NCBI GenBank assembly: GCA_943370295.1
Contig: CALRQL020000006.1
Span: 124,001 to 188,000, forward strand
DNA: 64,000 nt
Reading direction: 5' to 3'
DNA from: SB11 sp943370295
GTDB taxonomy: Bacteria > Bacteroidota > Bacteroidia > UBA8524
Part shown: piece by piece, positions 50,486 through 58,913 of the stretch
How positions within the stretch are numbered: the stretch's first letter is position 1
How the letters are laid out: each line of letters starts with the position of its first letter
Notes under the pieces: generated by a model
Database searches by the model: none
Seen by the model: only the letters and a program-made list of their open reading frames with translations
Told to the model about the DNA's origin: nothing
Made by a program: the position numbers and the translations under genes

Positions 50486-52699
50486 TTATTGCCCGTTTAT
50501 GGTTTTTATCAACTTGTTTATTTTTTCATTGGCCAATACCCTTGCATCCATTCTGTTAAGCGTGGTATCTGATATTACCCAGTTCATCGAGAAGGGAGTC
50601 GTATCGGCAGGATTCACCACATCATATAAGTTTACGGTAGTCCAGCAATCGTTGCAATTTACATTTGCATAACTGGCTATAAATTTCCTCAATCGGTCGT
50701 TATTTACGTTGGTTTGCTGTCCGTATGATCCTGCGAGGGTAATTAAGGGCGTAACCAAATCATTTACCAACGGATGCATACGACTGGGCAGGGTTTCTCC
50801 CCCCTGTGAATTGGATACGTGAATAATGCGGAATTCTATTCGGTTTCTGATGGGCGCATAAAAAGGGTCGCTGTCCATCAAGCCTTTAAGGTATGAAATG
50901 GTTTCGAGTACTATGCCCGCTCCTGAGTTATCAAAATAACCTCCGTCAACAAAATATTCGTGTTTAATATCTGCCGCAGGGCTTATGTAAGGGAAACGCG
51001 CGCTTAGTATGGCTGCCGAACTGTAGTTGATGCTGCCGAAAGGTGTAACCGAATCCATCATTGCCAATACATCAATACGGGGTGTGAACCGCCTGCTGAG
51101 TTGTATATTGCCGATAACCCCTGGGGAACCGTCTTTTACCCTTGTGGTATTTATATAGAAAAGTGGCAGATTGCCTTTATTGTTGTTAAAACTATTAATA
51201 TACTCAACATATTTTTTTGCAAACATACCGCCCATAAAATGGTCGTCGTTCGGGTTTTCCATCGATTCTTCAAGGGCAGCGCTGCGGTCAACCGTTAGCC
51301 CTAAACTGATAATATGACGAAAATAATCGGGCCCAAGCATGTGTGAAAGGGTTGACGATAAAAAATCGCTGCGCAAGAAATCACTGCCGGCTTTTCTGTA
51401 GTCCACACTCTTAATAAATTCAGCATTTCTGGTAGCACTGTCAAGCAACGCATAAAATACAGCATTACCAACGCTACCGCCCGATGCACCTGATAAACAA
51501 AACAAATGGTTTGAGAACTTACCTCCCGTTTCAGACTCTAAACGTCCCAAAGCTGAAGCCACCCAATAGCCTGATCGTGAAGCACCACCGTCTGACAATA
51601 CAAAGTATACAGGGAATTTTTTTGTGCTTGTAGTATCGGTTATTTCATTGTAGTTATTTGTAAACCATTGTTTAGTATAGGTATCAAGGGTATTGCGTTG
51701 ATTGTATACTTTATCAGCGGTGGGTTCGTGTCGTAGTTCATACGGACTGAAAAACATACCTGTAATAATGGAAATGGCCCAAAGTAAAAAATGGAAGTTT
51801 ACACGCCGCCAAATGGTTATCATTGATACAACTTGTAAAAAGCCTAACAGTACCCCAAAACTAAGCATGGCAATGTTAAAAGGGCCTACCATTCTTGCCC
51901 AATCGCCTGAGAATATCGCTGCTAAATAAAAGCCAATTGGTAATAACATTAAGGCATTAAAACCTTTAAAAAACTTTACTTCGTTATCAGGCAGAGTGAT
52001 TATTTTAATTTTTTTAAGCAAGGTGATAGTTGTTTTTCCCTCTGTTTTTGTAGTGTCTAAGTGTTTGCGGCGCAGGTGGTTCCAAATTAAAAATGCTGTT
52101 TGCGCAACCCAAAGAGCTACCAATTGCACCCACAAATTACGCTGTATGGTTCCGTTTGCTGATAACAGAAATATAAGTGCCAGTATGGTTACCAACGCTA
52201 TTATTGCCAGCAAGGTACCCCCCGATTTATAATTATGGCCGGTGCTTTTAAAATGCCGATATACCCAATAATATATGCCTGCTTGCACCAATAGCAAGGC
52301 CAATACCCACCAACCATCATTATCGGTACCAAAGTAAGGGTGATTAATAAGAGCGGCTTCTACTGCAAAAAAGGTTGCATAACCTAATACGCGGGGAAAT
52401 GCATCGTACCAAAACAGACCGATTTCTCGCTCCCCTGCCTCCATTAACTGTAAGGGTTGACGCTCGGTTTTTATATAAACGATAAGTCGAGAGGTGTACC
52501 ACGACATGAAAGCCAGAAAGGTAACTGCCAATGTAAGCAATGTTGCTGAATCTCTGGTTTGTACTGCAATTAATACTACATCCTGCCCTTGCGCCAGTGA
52601 TATAAAAACCAAGGCAGTGAGGATAATGAATAATATAGCGGGGAATAACAGCCACACCATTGATAGTATTTTGCTAAAATGCTGTAAAACGCGGTTCAT
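50486..52699 (-). CDS. Patatin-like phospholipase with multi-span membrane domain
   Basis: This 737-residue protein has eight or so hydrophobic segments between about 12 and 318, followed by a patatin-like hydrolase domain from about 362. Catalytic features: the glycine-rich oxyanion loop SDGGASRSG (369-377), nucleophile Ser406 in SGASGGS and the dyad Asp585 in FVDGGYFDNSGAG. This predicts acyl-ester hydrolysis of lipids at the membrane. Fusion to a large membrane domain is unusual compared with soluble or beta-barrel-linked patatins. The membrane part has no recognised family. It ends one base from the convergent TPR kinase stop. Substrate is unknown. Confidence 0.85.
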   Translation of the reverse strand: MNRVLQHFSKILSMVWLLFPAILFIILTALVFISLAQGQDVVLIAVQTRDSATLLTLAVTFLAFMSWYTSRLIVYIKTERQPLQLMEAGEREIGLFWYDAFPRVLGYATFFAVEAALINHPYFGTDNDGWWVLALLLVQAGIYYWVYRHFKSTGHNYKSGGTLLAIIALVTILALIFLLSANGTIQRNLWVQLVALWVAQTAFLIWNHLRRKHLDTTKTEGKTTITLLKKIKIITLPDNEVKFFKGFNALMLLPIGFYLAAIFSGDWARMVGPFNIAMLSFGVLLGFLQVVSMITIWRRVNFHFLLWAISIITGMFFSPYELRHEPTADKVYNQRNTLDTYTKQWFTNNYNEITDTTSTKKFPVYFVLSDGGASRSGYWVASALGRLESETGGKFSNHLFCLSGASGGSVGNAVFYALLDSATRNAEFIKSVDYRKAGSDFLRSDFLSSTLSHMLGPDYFRHIISLGLTVDRSAALEESMENPNDDHFMGGMFAKKYVEYINSFNNNKGNLPLFYINTTRVKDGSPGVIGNIQLSRRFTPRIDVLAMMDSVTPFGSINYSSAAILSARFPYISPAADIKHEYFVDGGYFDNSGAGIVLETISYLKGLMDSDPFYAPIRNRIEFRIIHVSNSQGGETLPSRMHPLVNDLVTPLITLAGSYGQQTNVNNDRLRKFIASYANVNCNDCWTTVNLYDVVNPADTTPFSMNWVISDTTLNRMDARVLANEKINKLIKTINGQ

Positions 52700-52791
52700 G
52701 ATAGGTTTAGTTTTGGTTATAGTGTTGCTAACTTATATATTTTTTTTCATTTTCAAATACGTTTTTAACACGGTTTTATAATGCAAACAAA

Positions 52792-52825
52792 AAACCCCCT
52801 TGTCAAAAAAATGACAAGGGGGTTT
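52792..52825 (-). terminator. Rho-independent terminator after ftsH
   Basis: Perfect 14-bp stem (AAACCCCCTTGTCA and TGACAAGGGGGTTT) with a 6-base loop. On the minus strand it is followed by TTTGTTTGC. It lies about 30 bases after the ftsH stop. Confidence 0.85.
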
Positions 52826-52853
52826 AATTTATAAATAAGTACAGTGTTGATTA

Positions 52854-54962
52854 TTACACTTCAATTTCAGGCTCATTGCCTTTTTTGGGTTCTTCAGCTA
52901 TTGTTGCGGCAGGTTCTGCAACGGTTTCGGTATCCGTTTTTTTGTCCATATACTCCTCATAGCTGGTTTTGCTGTCAAAGGGGCGTTTTCCAATCAAACG
53001 TTCCAAATCGGTTTGGAAAATAATTTCTTTTTCCAGCAACTCTTTAGCTATGGTTTCAAGCTCATTTCTACGTTCATTCAACAGCTTTTTAGTGCGTTCG
53101 TAAGCGTCTGAAATCAACTTACGAACCTCTTCATCAATCATCATGGCTGTTTCATCGCTGTAGGGTTTGCCGAAACCGTATTCGCCTTGCGGGTCGTTAA
53201 ATGATACATTACCCACTTTAGGGTTCATACCATACATAGTTACCATTGCATAGGCCATTTTGGTGATACGCTCTAAATCGTTTTGAGCTCCTGTGCTTAT
53301 GCTGTTAAAAATAATATCTTCAGCGGCACGTCCCCCTAAGGTCATACACATCATATCTATCAACTGCTCCTGACGGTATAGGTATTGTTCTTTGGGCAAG
53401 TATTGGGCATATCCTAATGCAGCTACTCCGCGTGGCACTATAGAAACCTTCACTAAAGGGTCGGCAAACTCAAGAAACCAACCTGCAATAGCGTGACCGG
53501 CCTCGTGGTATGCAACAATTTTCTTTTCTTCGGGAGATATAATTTTGTTCTTCTTCTCCAAACCACCAATCACACGGTCAATCGCATCCTGAAAGTCCTG
53601 CATATCAATCATCGTTTTATCCCTACGGGCAGCAATCAAGGCAGCTTCGTTACAAACGTTGGCTATCTCAGCACCTGCAAAACCGGGGGTTTGAGCCGAT
53701 AATTTCTTAGGGTCAACCTCAGGGTCAAGTTTCAAAGGCTTCAAATGCACTTTAAATATTTGCTCACGACCTACAAGATCGGGAGAATCAATAGCTATCT
53801 GACGGTCGAAACGTCCGGGACGAAGCAAGGCACTATCCAACACATCGGGGCGGTTGGTAGCTGCCAATATAATTACACCACTGTCAGTACCAAAGCCGTC
53901 CATTTCGGTAAGCAATTGGTTAAGGGTGCTTTCGCGTTCGTCGTTTCCGCCTGTTACCAGGTTTTTACCACGTGCACGACCTATCGCATCAATCTCATCA
54001 ATAAATATAATACAAGGTGCTTTTTCTTTTGCTTGGCGGAACAAATCGCGCACCCTTGAGGCACCCACACCCACAAACATTTCTACGAAATCAGAACCTG
54101 AAAGTGAGAAGAAAGGCACGTTAGCTTCACCGGCTACGGCTTTTGCCAACAAGGTTTTACCTGTACCCGGCGAACCCACTAATAAAGCTCCTTTGGGTAT
54201 TTTACCACCCAATTTTGTATATTTCTGAGGGTTTTTAAGGAAATCTACTATTTCCATTACCTCTACTTTGGCTTCTTCAAGACCGGCAACATCGTTAAAG
54301 GTTACGTTTACTTGTGTGTCTTTATCAAACAGCTGCGCTTTTGATTTGCCAATGTTGAATATCTGCGAGCCGGGACCGCCACCTGCACCACCCATGCGGC
54401 GCATAAAGTATAAAAATATAACTACGATTATTAGTATGGGCCCAAATACACTAAGAACTTCCCACAATATGTTGCGGCGTGTTTCTGCTTCGGGGTATAC
54501 TTTTTCAGCATCAGAGAAACCTGTTTGCGTTTTATCCAAATCGGCCTTAAAGGCTTCGTAGTTGGATATTTCCATTTGAAAATGGGCGCGATCTTCACCA
54601 AACAACCCACCTGTTGATTTTAGTTTCTCTTTGTATTTTTCGTTTTTTAGAGCGTCTTCTGTAAGATATATTTCTGCTATTTTTTCGTTCACCACCACAA
54701 TACGTTTTATATCGTGGCTTTTCAGCATCTCAAACACTTCTTTAGGGTTGGTTTGCTTGGGGCTGTTGTAGCCCGGATAAAATAACATTACTAATAGCAA
54801 AGAGGCCACTATGGCGTAAATCCAATACAGGTTAAAGCGAGGTCCGCCACCGTTACCTACTGGAGGTTTGGGGGCTTTTGGCAGTTTATTGAATGGATTT
54901 GTGTTGCGGTTTTTATTGCCTTCTGTTTTTTCAGGGCGTTTCACGTTTTCGTTATCCTGCAT
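52854..54962 (-). CDS. ftsH: ATP-dependent zinc metalloprotease FtsH
   Basis: This 702-residue hexameric membrane protease degrades misassembled membrane proteins and regulators. A Pro/Asn-rich cytoplasmic N-tail (1-43) precedes TM1 about 44-62, the periplasmic FtsH_ext domain about 70-165, and TM2 about 168-187. The AAA ATPase has Walker A GSPGTGKT at 263-270, Walker B IIFIDEID at 318-325 and SRH TNRPDVLDSALLRPGRFDRQ. The zinc protease domain has HEAGH at 486-490. All catalytic residues are present. A small lipoprotein resembling its own N-terminal half is encoded about 240 bases upstream on the same strand. A -7 box lies at 55026. Confidence 0.97.
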   Translation of the reverse strand: MQDNENVKRPEKTEGNKNRNTNPFNKLPKAPKPPVGNGGGPRFNLYWIYAIVASLLLVMLFYPGYNSPKQTNPKEVFEMLKSHDIKRIVVVNEKIAEIYLTEDALKNEKYKEKLKSTGGLFGEDRAHFQMEISNYEAFKADLDKTQTGFSDAEKVYPEAETRRNILWEVLSVFGPILIIVVIFLYFMRRMGGAGGGPGSQIFNIGKSKAQLFDKDTQVNVTFNDVAGLEEAKVEVMEIVDFLKNPQKYTKLGGKIPKGALLVGSPGTGKTLLAKAVAGEANVPFFSLSGSDFVEMFVGVGASRVRDLFRQAKEKAPCIIFIDEIDAIGRARGKNLVTGGNDERESTLNQLLTEMDGFGTDSGVIILAATNRPDVLDSALLRPGRFDRQIAIDSPDLVGREQIFKVHLKPLKLDPEVDPKKLSAQTPGFAGAEIANVCNEAALIAARRDKTMIDMQDFQDAIDRVIGGLEKKNKIISPEEKKIVAYHEAGHAIAGWFLEFADPLVKVSIVPRGVAALGYAQYLPKEQYLYRQEQLIDMMCMTLGGRAAEDIIFNSISTGAQNDLERITKMAYAMVTMYGMNPKVGNVSFNDPQGEYGFGKPYSDETAMMIDEEVRKLISDAYERTKKLLNERRNELETIAKELLEKEIIFQTDLERLIGKRPFDSKTSYEEYMDKKTDTETVAEPAATIAEEPKKGNEPEIEV

Positions 54963-55025
54963 TATCGTTGTTTATAACTTGTTAACGGTTGCTTTTGAGA
55001 AATGTTCGGATGTTTCTAAAAGCTC

Positions 55026-55033
55026 CAAAATTA
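55026..55033 (-). promoter_or_regulatory. Candidate -7 box for ftsH
   Basis: Minus-strand TAATTTTG matches TAnnTTTG, 64-71 bases upstream of the ftsH ATG, implying separate transcription from the upstream lipoprotein gene. Confidence 0.45.
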
Positions 55034-55205
55034 TCTAATATAATCCGGTTTAAAAAAATCAAACTTACAAAGCCCGATACACAAAAACCAATCCACGTGG
55101 CAGTATGTACCGATAAAAAGTAAAATTAAGCGGATGAAACGTTACAATGGTTTGTCATTTGCTGCCATTGTTAAAAAAATCTGCAACTTTGGCAGTGTTA
55201 ATTTT

Positions 55206-55601
55206 TTACCTGCTTTTGCGAAGTCGCAAAAAACCAAGAACCAACCCTGCAAATACCAATATTGGCAGAAAGTAGTTAAATAACGGACGTATAAAGGGTA
55301 CGCGGCTTTCGTAGCGTATCATTGCCTTCTCTTCGGGCGCTATGAATGCCTGCATAGCATCAAACTCCTGTACAAACTTTTCTTTATCGGTAAGCGGGGG
55401 TAATAAATACCATTTACCTGTTGGGTATTCTTTGCTGTTTTTGATGGTAAACTCAACGTCTTTATCGTTTATTATCACTACCCTATCCACTTGCTTGTTT
55501 TTAAGGAGTATAAAAAACTTATCTACCCCTAACTTTTCAGGAGGTTTTGAACACGAAGTAAAAACCAATAACAGGGTAAAAAGGACAGCAAGGTGTTTCA
55601 T
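55206..55601 (-). CDS. Lipoprotein resembling the FtsH N-terminal (FtsH_ext plus TM) module
   Basis: This 131-residue predicted lipoprotein (FTSC, Cys17) has a C-terminal membrane helix (about 107-125, FNYFLPILVFAGLVLGFLRL) ending in basic residues. Residues about 26-55 (VDKFFILLKNKQVDRVVIIND) read like the start of the FtsH periplasmic domain next door (PKEVFEMLKSHDIKRIVVVNE). The segment before the helix (EKFVQEFDAMQAF) parallels EAFKADLDKTQTGF in FtsH. It thus looks like FtsH TM1-ext-TM2 with TM1 replaced by a lipid anchor, and with no ATPase or protease. The frame extends to 55643; the ATG at 55601 gives the signal peptide. An interaction with FtsH is inference. Confidence 0.72.
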   Translation of the reverse strand: MKHLAVLFTLLLVFTSCSKPPEKLGVDKFFILLKNKQVDRVVIINDKDVEFTIKNSKEYPTGKWYLLPPLTDKEKFVQEFDAMQAFIAPEEKAMIRYESRVPFIRPLFNYFLPILVFAGLVLGFLRLRKSR

Positions 55602-55649
55602 CGGGGGCGAAGATAGGGTAAAGCCTTGTAGCAGTTTTGACAAAACTAT

Positions 55650-55870
55650 CGACAGGTATAAAACCTATCGCTTTGGAATTATACAGCACGGCAGGGTTTT
55701 AAACCCTGCCGTGCTGTACAACCTTCGCAGAACAGGAATTTATTTCCTGTTCAACTAAACGGCAGGTTGAAACTACCGCTTTTGTAATTACCTCCCCGCG
55801 GAGGACTTAAGTCCTCCACGGGATGGTAATTGTAATAGAACCAGATTTTAATCCGGTTGAAAGTATTCCG
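55650..55870. repeat. Composite palindromic repeat, locus R3 (largest copy)
   Basis: Six modules fill the gap between the FtsH-like lipoprotein and kbl. 55650-55670 has CGACAGGT and ACCTATCG arms. 55682-55718 is an 18-bp perfect stem around a single T, centre GGGTTTTAAACCC. 55730-55752 has 9-bp arms GAACAGGAA and TTCCTGTTC. 55760-55778 is an imperfect hairpin around GGTTGAAACTACC. 55786-55831 is a 46-nt near-palindrome edged by AATTACC/GGTAATT with centre GGACTTAAGTCC. 55842-55859 is an imperfect hairpin around GATTTTAATC. The order and the linker CTTTTGTAATTACC match the other loci. No coding potential is apparent. Confidence 0.85.
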
Positions 55871-55940
55871 CGTTTTCGAGCTTCCTACAAAACAATCTTC
55901 AATATTTCCCCTCAAACCATTATACATTCCTTAAAAACAA

Positions 55941-55948
55941 TAATTTTG
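55941..55948 (+). promoter_or_regulatory. Candidate -7 box for kbl
   Basis: TAATTTTG matches TAnnTTTG, 31-38 bases before the kbl ATG, just downstream of repeat locus R3. Confidence 0.45.
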
Positions 55949-55978
55949 TGCGCAATCATTAACAAGTAAAAAACGGCT

Positions 55979-57178
55979 ATGTACGATACCTTAAAACCCA
56001 TATTGGAGCAAGAACTGCAAAACATTAAAGATAACGGGCTTTACAAAAAAGAGCGCATTATTATTTCGCCACAAGGTGCTGATATAAAGCTAAACACCGG
56101 GCAGGAGGTGATAAACTTTTGTGCCAACAACTACTTGGGACTTTCTTCTCATCCAAAGGTAGTTGCTGCTGCTAAGCAGTATATTGATTCGCACGGGTAC
56201 GGTATGTCGTCGGTACGTTTTATCTGCGGTACACAAGACATTCACAAAGAACTTGAGCAAAAGATTGCGAAGTTTTTGGGTACTGAAGACACCATTTTGT
56301 ACGTAGCGGCTTTTGATGCTAACGGAGGTGTATTTGAACCTTTGTTTAATGAAGAAGATGCAATTATCAGCGATGAATTGAACCACGCCAGTATTATTGA
56401 CGGGGTGCGTTTGTGCAAAGCACAACGTTTCCGCTATAAAAACAATGATATGACCGACCTTGAAGCTAAACTGATTGAAGCACAAGGGGCGCGCAACCGC
56501 ATTATTGTTACTGACGGTGTGTTTAGTATGGACGGTACTATTGCCCAGTTGGATAAAATTTGCGACTTGGCGGACAAATACAAAGCCCTTGTGATGATTG
56601 ATGAATCACACGCCAGTGGTTTTGTGGGTAAAACCGGTCGCGGCACGCACGAGTACCACAATGTAATGGGTCGTGTAGATATTATTACCGGAACGCTGGG
56701 CAAAGCACTTGGTGGTGCATCAGGCGGTTTCACCTCAGGTAAAAAAGAAATTATTGAGATGTTGCGTCAGCGTTCTCGTCCTTATTTGTTTTCTAACACA
56801 CTTGCTCCTTCTATTACAGGTGCCAGTATTGCCGTGTTGGATATGTTGAGCGAGACCACCGAGCTACGCGATAAACTGGAAGAAAATACTAAATACTTCC
56901 GCGAAGAAATGACTAAAGCAGGGTTTGATATTAAACCCGGCGTGCACCCTATTGTGCCCATCATGCTATACGATGCGGTAGTGGCTCAACAAATGGCCGA
57001 TAAGTTGCTTGCAGAAGGTATTTATGTAATTGGGTTCTTCTACCCTGTGGTGGCTAAAGGGTTGGCTCGTATCCGTGTGCAAATTTCAGCAGGACATGAC
57101 CGTCATCACCTTGAGAAAGCCGTAGCTGCCTTTACCAAGGTAGGCCGCGAATTGGGCGTATTGAAGGCGACTGCGTAA
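55979..57178 (+). CDS. kbl: Glycine C-acetyltransferase (2-amino-3-ketobutyrate CoA ligase)
   Basis: This 399-residue PLP enzyme of the alpha-oxoamine synthase family splits 2-amino-3-ketobutyrate with CoA into glycine and acetyl-CoA, the second step of threonine catabolism. The sequence tracks E. coli Kbl closely (VINFCANNYLGLSSHP, VRFICGTQDIHKELEQK, DELNHASIIDGVRLCKAQRFRY, VFSMDGTIAQL). The PLP lysine is Lys242 in ITGTLGKALGGASGG, and Asp208 and His211 in MIDESHASGFVG position the cofactor. Threonine dehydrogenase is not in the window. The closeness to Kbl argues against a cysteate or serine acyltransferase role. It is followed by a terminator-like hairpin. Confidence 0.95.
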   Translation: MYDTLKPILEQELQNIKDNGLYKKERIIISPQGADIKLNTGQEVINFCANNYLGLSSHPKVVAAAKQYIDSHGYGMSSVRFICGTQDIHKELEQKIAKFLGTEDTILYVAAFDANGGVFEPLFNEEDAIISDELNHASIIDGVRLCKAQRFRYKNNDMTDLEAKLIEAQGARNRIIVTDGVFSMDGTIAQLDKICDLADKYKALVMIDESHASGFVGKTGRGTHEYHNVMGRVDIITGTLGKALGGASGGFTSGKKEIIEMLRQRSRPYLFSNTLAPSITGASIAVLDMLSETTELRDKLEENTKYFREEMTKAGFDIKPGVHPIVPIMLYDAVVAQQMADKLLAEGIYVIGFFYPVVAKGLARIRVQISAGHDRHHLEKAVAAFTKVGRELGVLKATA

Positions 57179-57231
57179 TTGCGCTTATTATCAGCAGATA
57201 TTTAGTTTTAACAGAATTTAAATAATACACT

Positions 57232-57270
57232 AGCGAAGCAAACTAAAATAAAAGTATGCTTCGCTTTTTA
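57232..57270 (+). terminator. Terminator after kbl
   Basis: 9-bp stem AGCGAAGCA and TGCTTCGCT with a 16-base loop followed by TTTTATTTT, directly before the next gene's ATG at 57279. Confidence 0.7.
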
Positions 57271-57278
57271 TTTTCAAT

Positions 57279-57965
57279 ATGACCCACACTACTCTCGTTG
57301 AGCGCATTTACACGGTTTTTTCAGCTTACAGATTCAAGCCGGATTTTGTGAGCAGATGTAGCCCGATTACTCCCCCTTCTATAGATGAATTAGCAGCGTT
57401 GAGCAAATCGGTGAGAGAGCTTAGTGAGAATGACTTAGGCCGCTTACCGGGGAAGGTCTTGACTACGTGGGGTGATATTGAAGACTTTAAGCACTTTTTG
57501 CCTCGTATAATCGAAACATCAATATTATTGCCAGATGGTCTTTTCGAAGAAAATTTTTTTTTCAAGATAGCGTATTCAGGATTTAATGATTGGCCAAATG
57601 AAGAAAGGGAGGTTATCGTGGAGGTGGTGAAAGTATATCTGAAAAATAAGTTGCGTTCATTTCCAAGTAACTACAGCATCAATTACTTGCAGGCAATAAG
57701 TTTCATTATTGGTATAACAACGATAATACAAGTATGCACGGATGATTCTTCAGCACAATGTGCTTATTTTGTTGCAAATTGTATTCTAAACCCTGAGGAG
57801 TATTTATTTGACTTGCCTGAGAATGATACCAACTTATTTAAAAACTGGCTGAACAGCACAGAAGTAAAAGAAAAATTATCAGCGGCCATAAGCAAAAGCG
57901 AGGATGAATACCTTACTTTTACAATACAAACGGCCTTGAACTATTTAACCAATACTACTAAATAA
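57279..57965 (+). CDS. Conserved hypothetical protein
   Basis: This 228-residue protein is predicted to be cytoplasmic, with no signal peptide. It is not confidently assigned to a named family. Visible blocks are VRELSENDLGRLPGKVLTTW, then GDIEDFKHFLPRIIETS, KIAYSGFNDWPNEEREVIVEVVKVYLKNKL, and a mostly helical C-terminal half with INYLQAISFIIGITTIIQ. The TTWGDxxDFKHFLPRI block reads as a conserved motif rather than random sequence. The gene is 15 bases upstream of comB, suggesting co-transcription. It is somewhat more AT-rich with more varied codons than its neighbours. Function is unknown. Confidence 0.7.
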   Translation: MTHTTLVERIYTVFSAYRFKPDFVSRCSPITPPSIDELAALSKSVRELSENDLGRLPGKVLTTWGDIEDFKHFLPRIIETSILLPDGLFEENFFFKIAYSGFNDWPNEEREVIVEVVKVYLKNKLRSFPSNYSINYLQAISFIIGITTIIQVCTDDSSAQCAYFVANCILNPEEYLFDLPENDTNLFKNWLNSTEVKEKLSAAISKSEDEYLTFTIQTALNYLTNTTK

Positions 57966-57980
57966 CTAACCAATACCCTT

Positions 57981-58691
57981 TTGAAACCAACTGCCGAAGT
58001 CATTCTTTCGCCCGCTTTAGTACCTTATTACGATTTACAGGGCAAAGTAGTAGTGGTAATTGATATACTGCGCGCTACTACTACTATGTGTTATGCGTTT
58101 ATGAACGGTGCCGAGCGGATTATTCCTATTGAAAGTGTTGAGGAGGCTAAAACGTATTTGGGCAAAAATTATGTGGTGGCAGCGGAACGTGAGGGATTGG
58201 TGGCTGAAGGTTTTACACTGGGTAATTCGCCGGAAAGCTTTACCCCCGAGATTGTGAACGGAAAAACCGTGGTATTAACCACCACTAACGGCACTTATAC
58301 TCTTCACCAGTGCAAAGCTGCTGATAAAATTGTAACGGGTGCATTTACCAACATAAGCGCGTTGTGCAATTGGCTGGTAGGCTGGAATCAGCCTGTTGTT
58401 TTGGCTTGTGCAGGCTGGAAAAATAAATTTAATCTTGAAGATACGGTGTTTGCAGGGGCGGTATTACATACCATCCGCGGGCATTTTAACCTCGAAAGTG
58501 ACAGTTGTGTGGCCGCATTGAACTTGTTTTTAACTGCATCACAAAACCTTGAGGAATATATGCGCCACAGTAACCATGCCCAACGTTTTGAAAAGCTGGG
58601 AATTGATGATTTGCTTACTTGCCTTAAACTGGATGTAACGGATATTGTACCGTTTTATAGTGAGGGGGTGTTAGTGCCGTTGAAGGCATAA
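57981..58691 (+). CDS. comB: 2-phosphosulfolactate phosphatase family protein (ComB)
   Basis: This 236-residue ComB-family protein would hydrolyse 2-phosphosulfolactate to sulfolactate, a coenzyme M precursor step in methanogens. Family motifs: VVVIDILRATTTMCYAFMNGA, VAAEREGLVAEGFTLGNSP, VVLTTTNGTYTLHQC, GAFTNISALCNWL, VLACAGWKNKFNLEDTVFAG. The start is TTG at 57981, giving the conserved N-terminus; no ATG precedes this block. The partner ComA and ComC are absent locally, and Bacteroidota do not make coenzyme M, so the physiological substrate is uncertain. It is probably co-transcribed with the hypothetical gene upstream. Confidence 0.88.
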   Translation: MKPTAEVILSPALVPYYDLQGKVVVVIDILRATTTMCYAFMNGAERIIPIESVEEAKTYLGKNYVVAAEREGLVAEGFTLGNSPESFTPEIVNGKTVVLTTTNGTYTLHQCKAADKIVTGAFTNISALCNWLVGWNQPVVLACAGWKNKFNLEDTVFAGAVLHTIRGHFNLESDSCVAALNLFLTASQNLEEYMRHSNHAQRFEKLGIDDLLTCLKLDVTDIVPFYSEGVLVPLKA

Positions 58692-58740
58692 CACAATTCT
58701 AATACAGACCATTGTTACAGCTATACAGAACTCTTTTATT

Positions 58741-58862
58741 GTTACTTTTTGTTTGGGCAAAAAGTAACCAAAAAACCCACCACGAAAACCAAATTTAAGT
58801 TTTTCCGTCACACAAGCACGCCCTGCCATATCTGAAAAACTTAAACTTCACACTTTTCGTGG
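58741..58862. repeat. Nested inverted repeats between convergent genes
   Basis: An 11-bp hairpin (GTTACTTTTTG and CAAAAAGTAAC, 6-base loop) at 58741-58768 is followed by a larger two-part inverted repeat. CCACGAAAA (58780-58788) pairs with 58854-58862 and TTTAAGTTTTTC (58794-58805) pairs with 58834-58845, enclosing a 28-base loop. It is non-coding. The position between the 3' ends of comB and the flavoprotein gene could make it a double terminator, but its size and nested form suggest a mobile miniature element or structured RNA. The remaining flanks (58692-58740, 58863-58913) show nothing else. Confidence 0.7.
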
Positions 58863-58913
58863 ACAACAGCCGCACAAAGTGCAAAAACTTGAAAACTGTT
58901 TTCTTTTAGCTAG

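Noticed and set aside
55979..57178. Cysteate or serine C-acyltransferase for sulfonolipids, suggested by comB nearby
   Set aside because: The sequence follows E. coli Kbl almost motif by motif, so glycine C-acetyltransferase is the better call.
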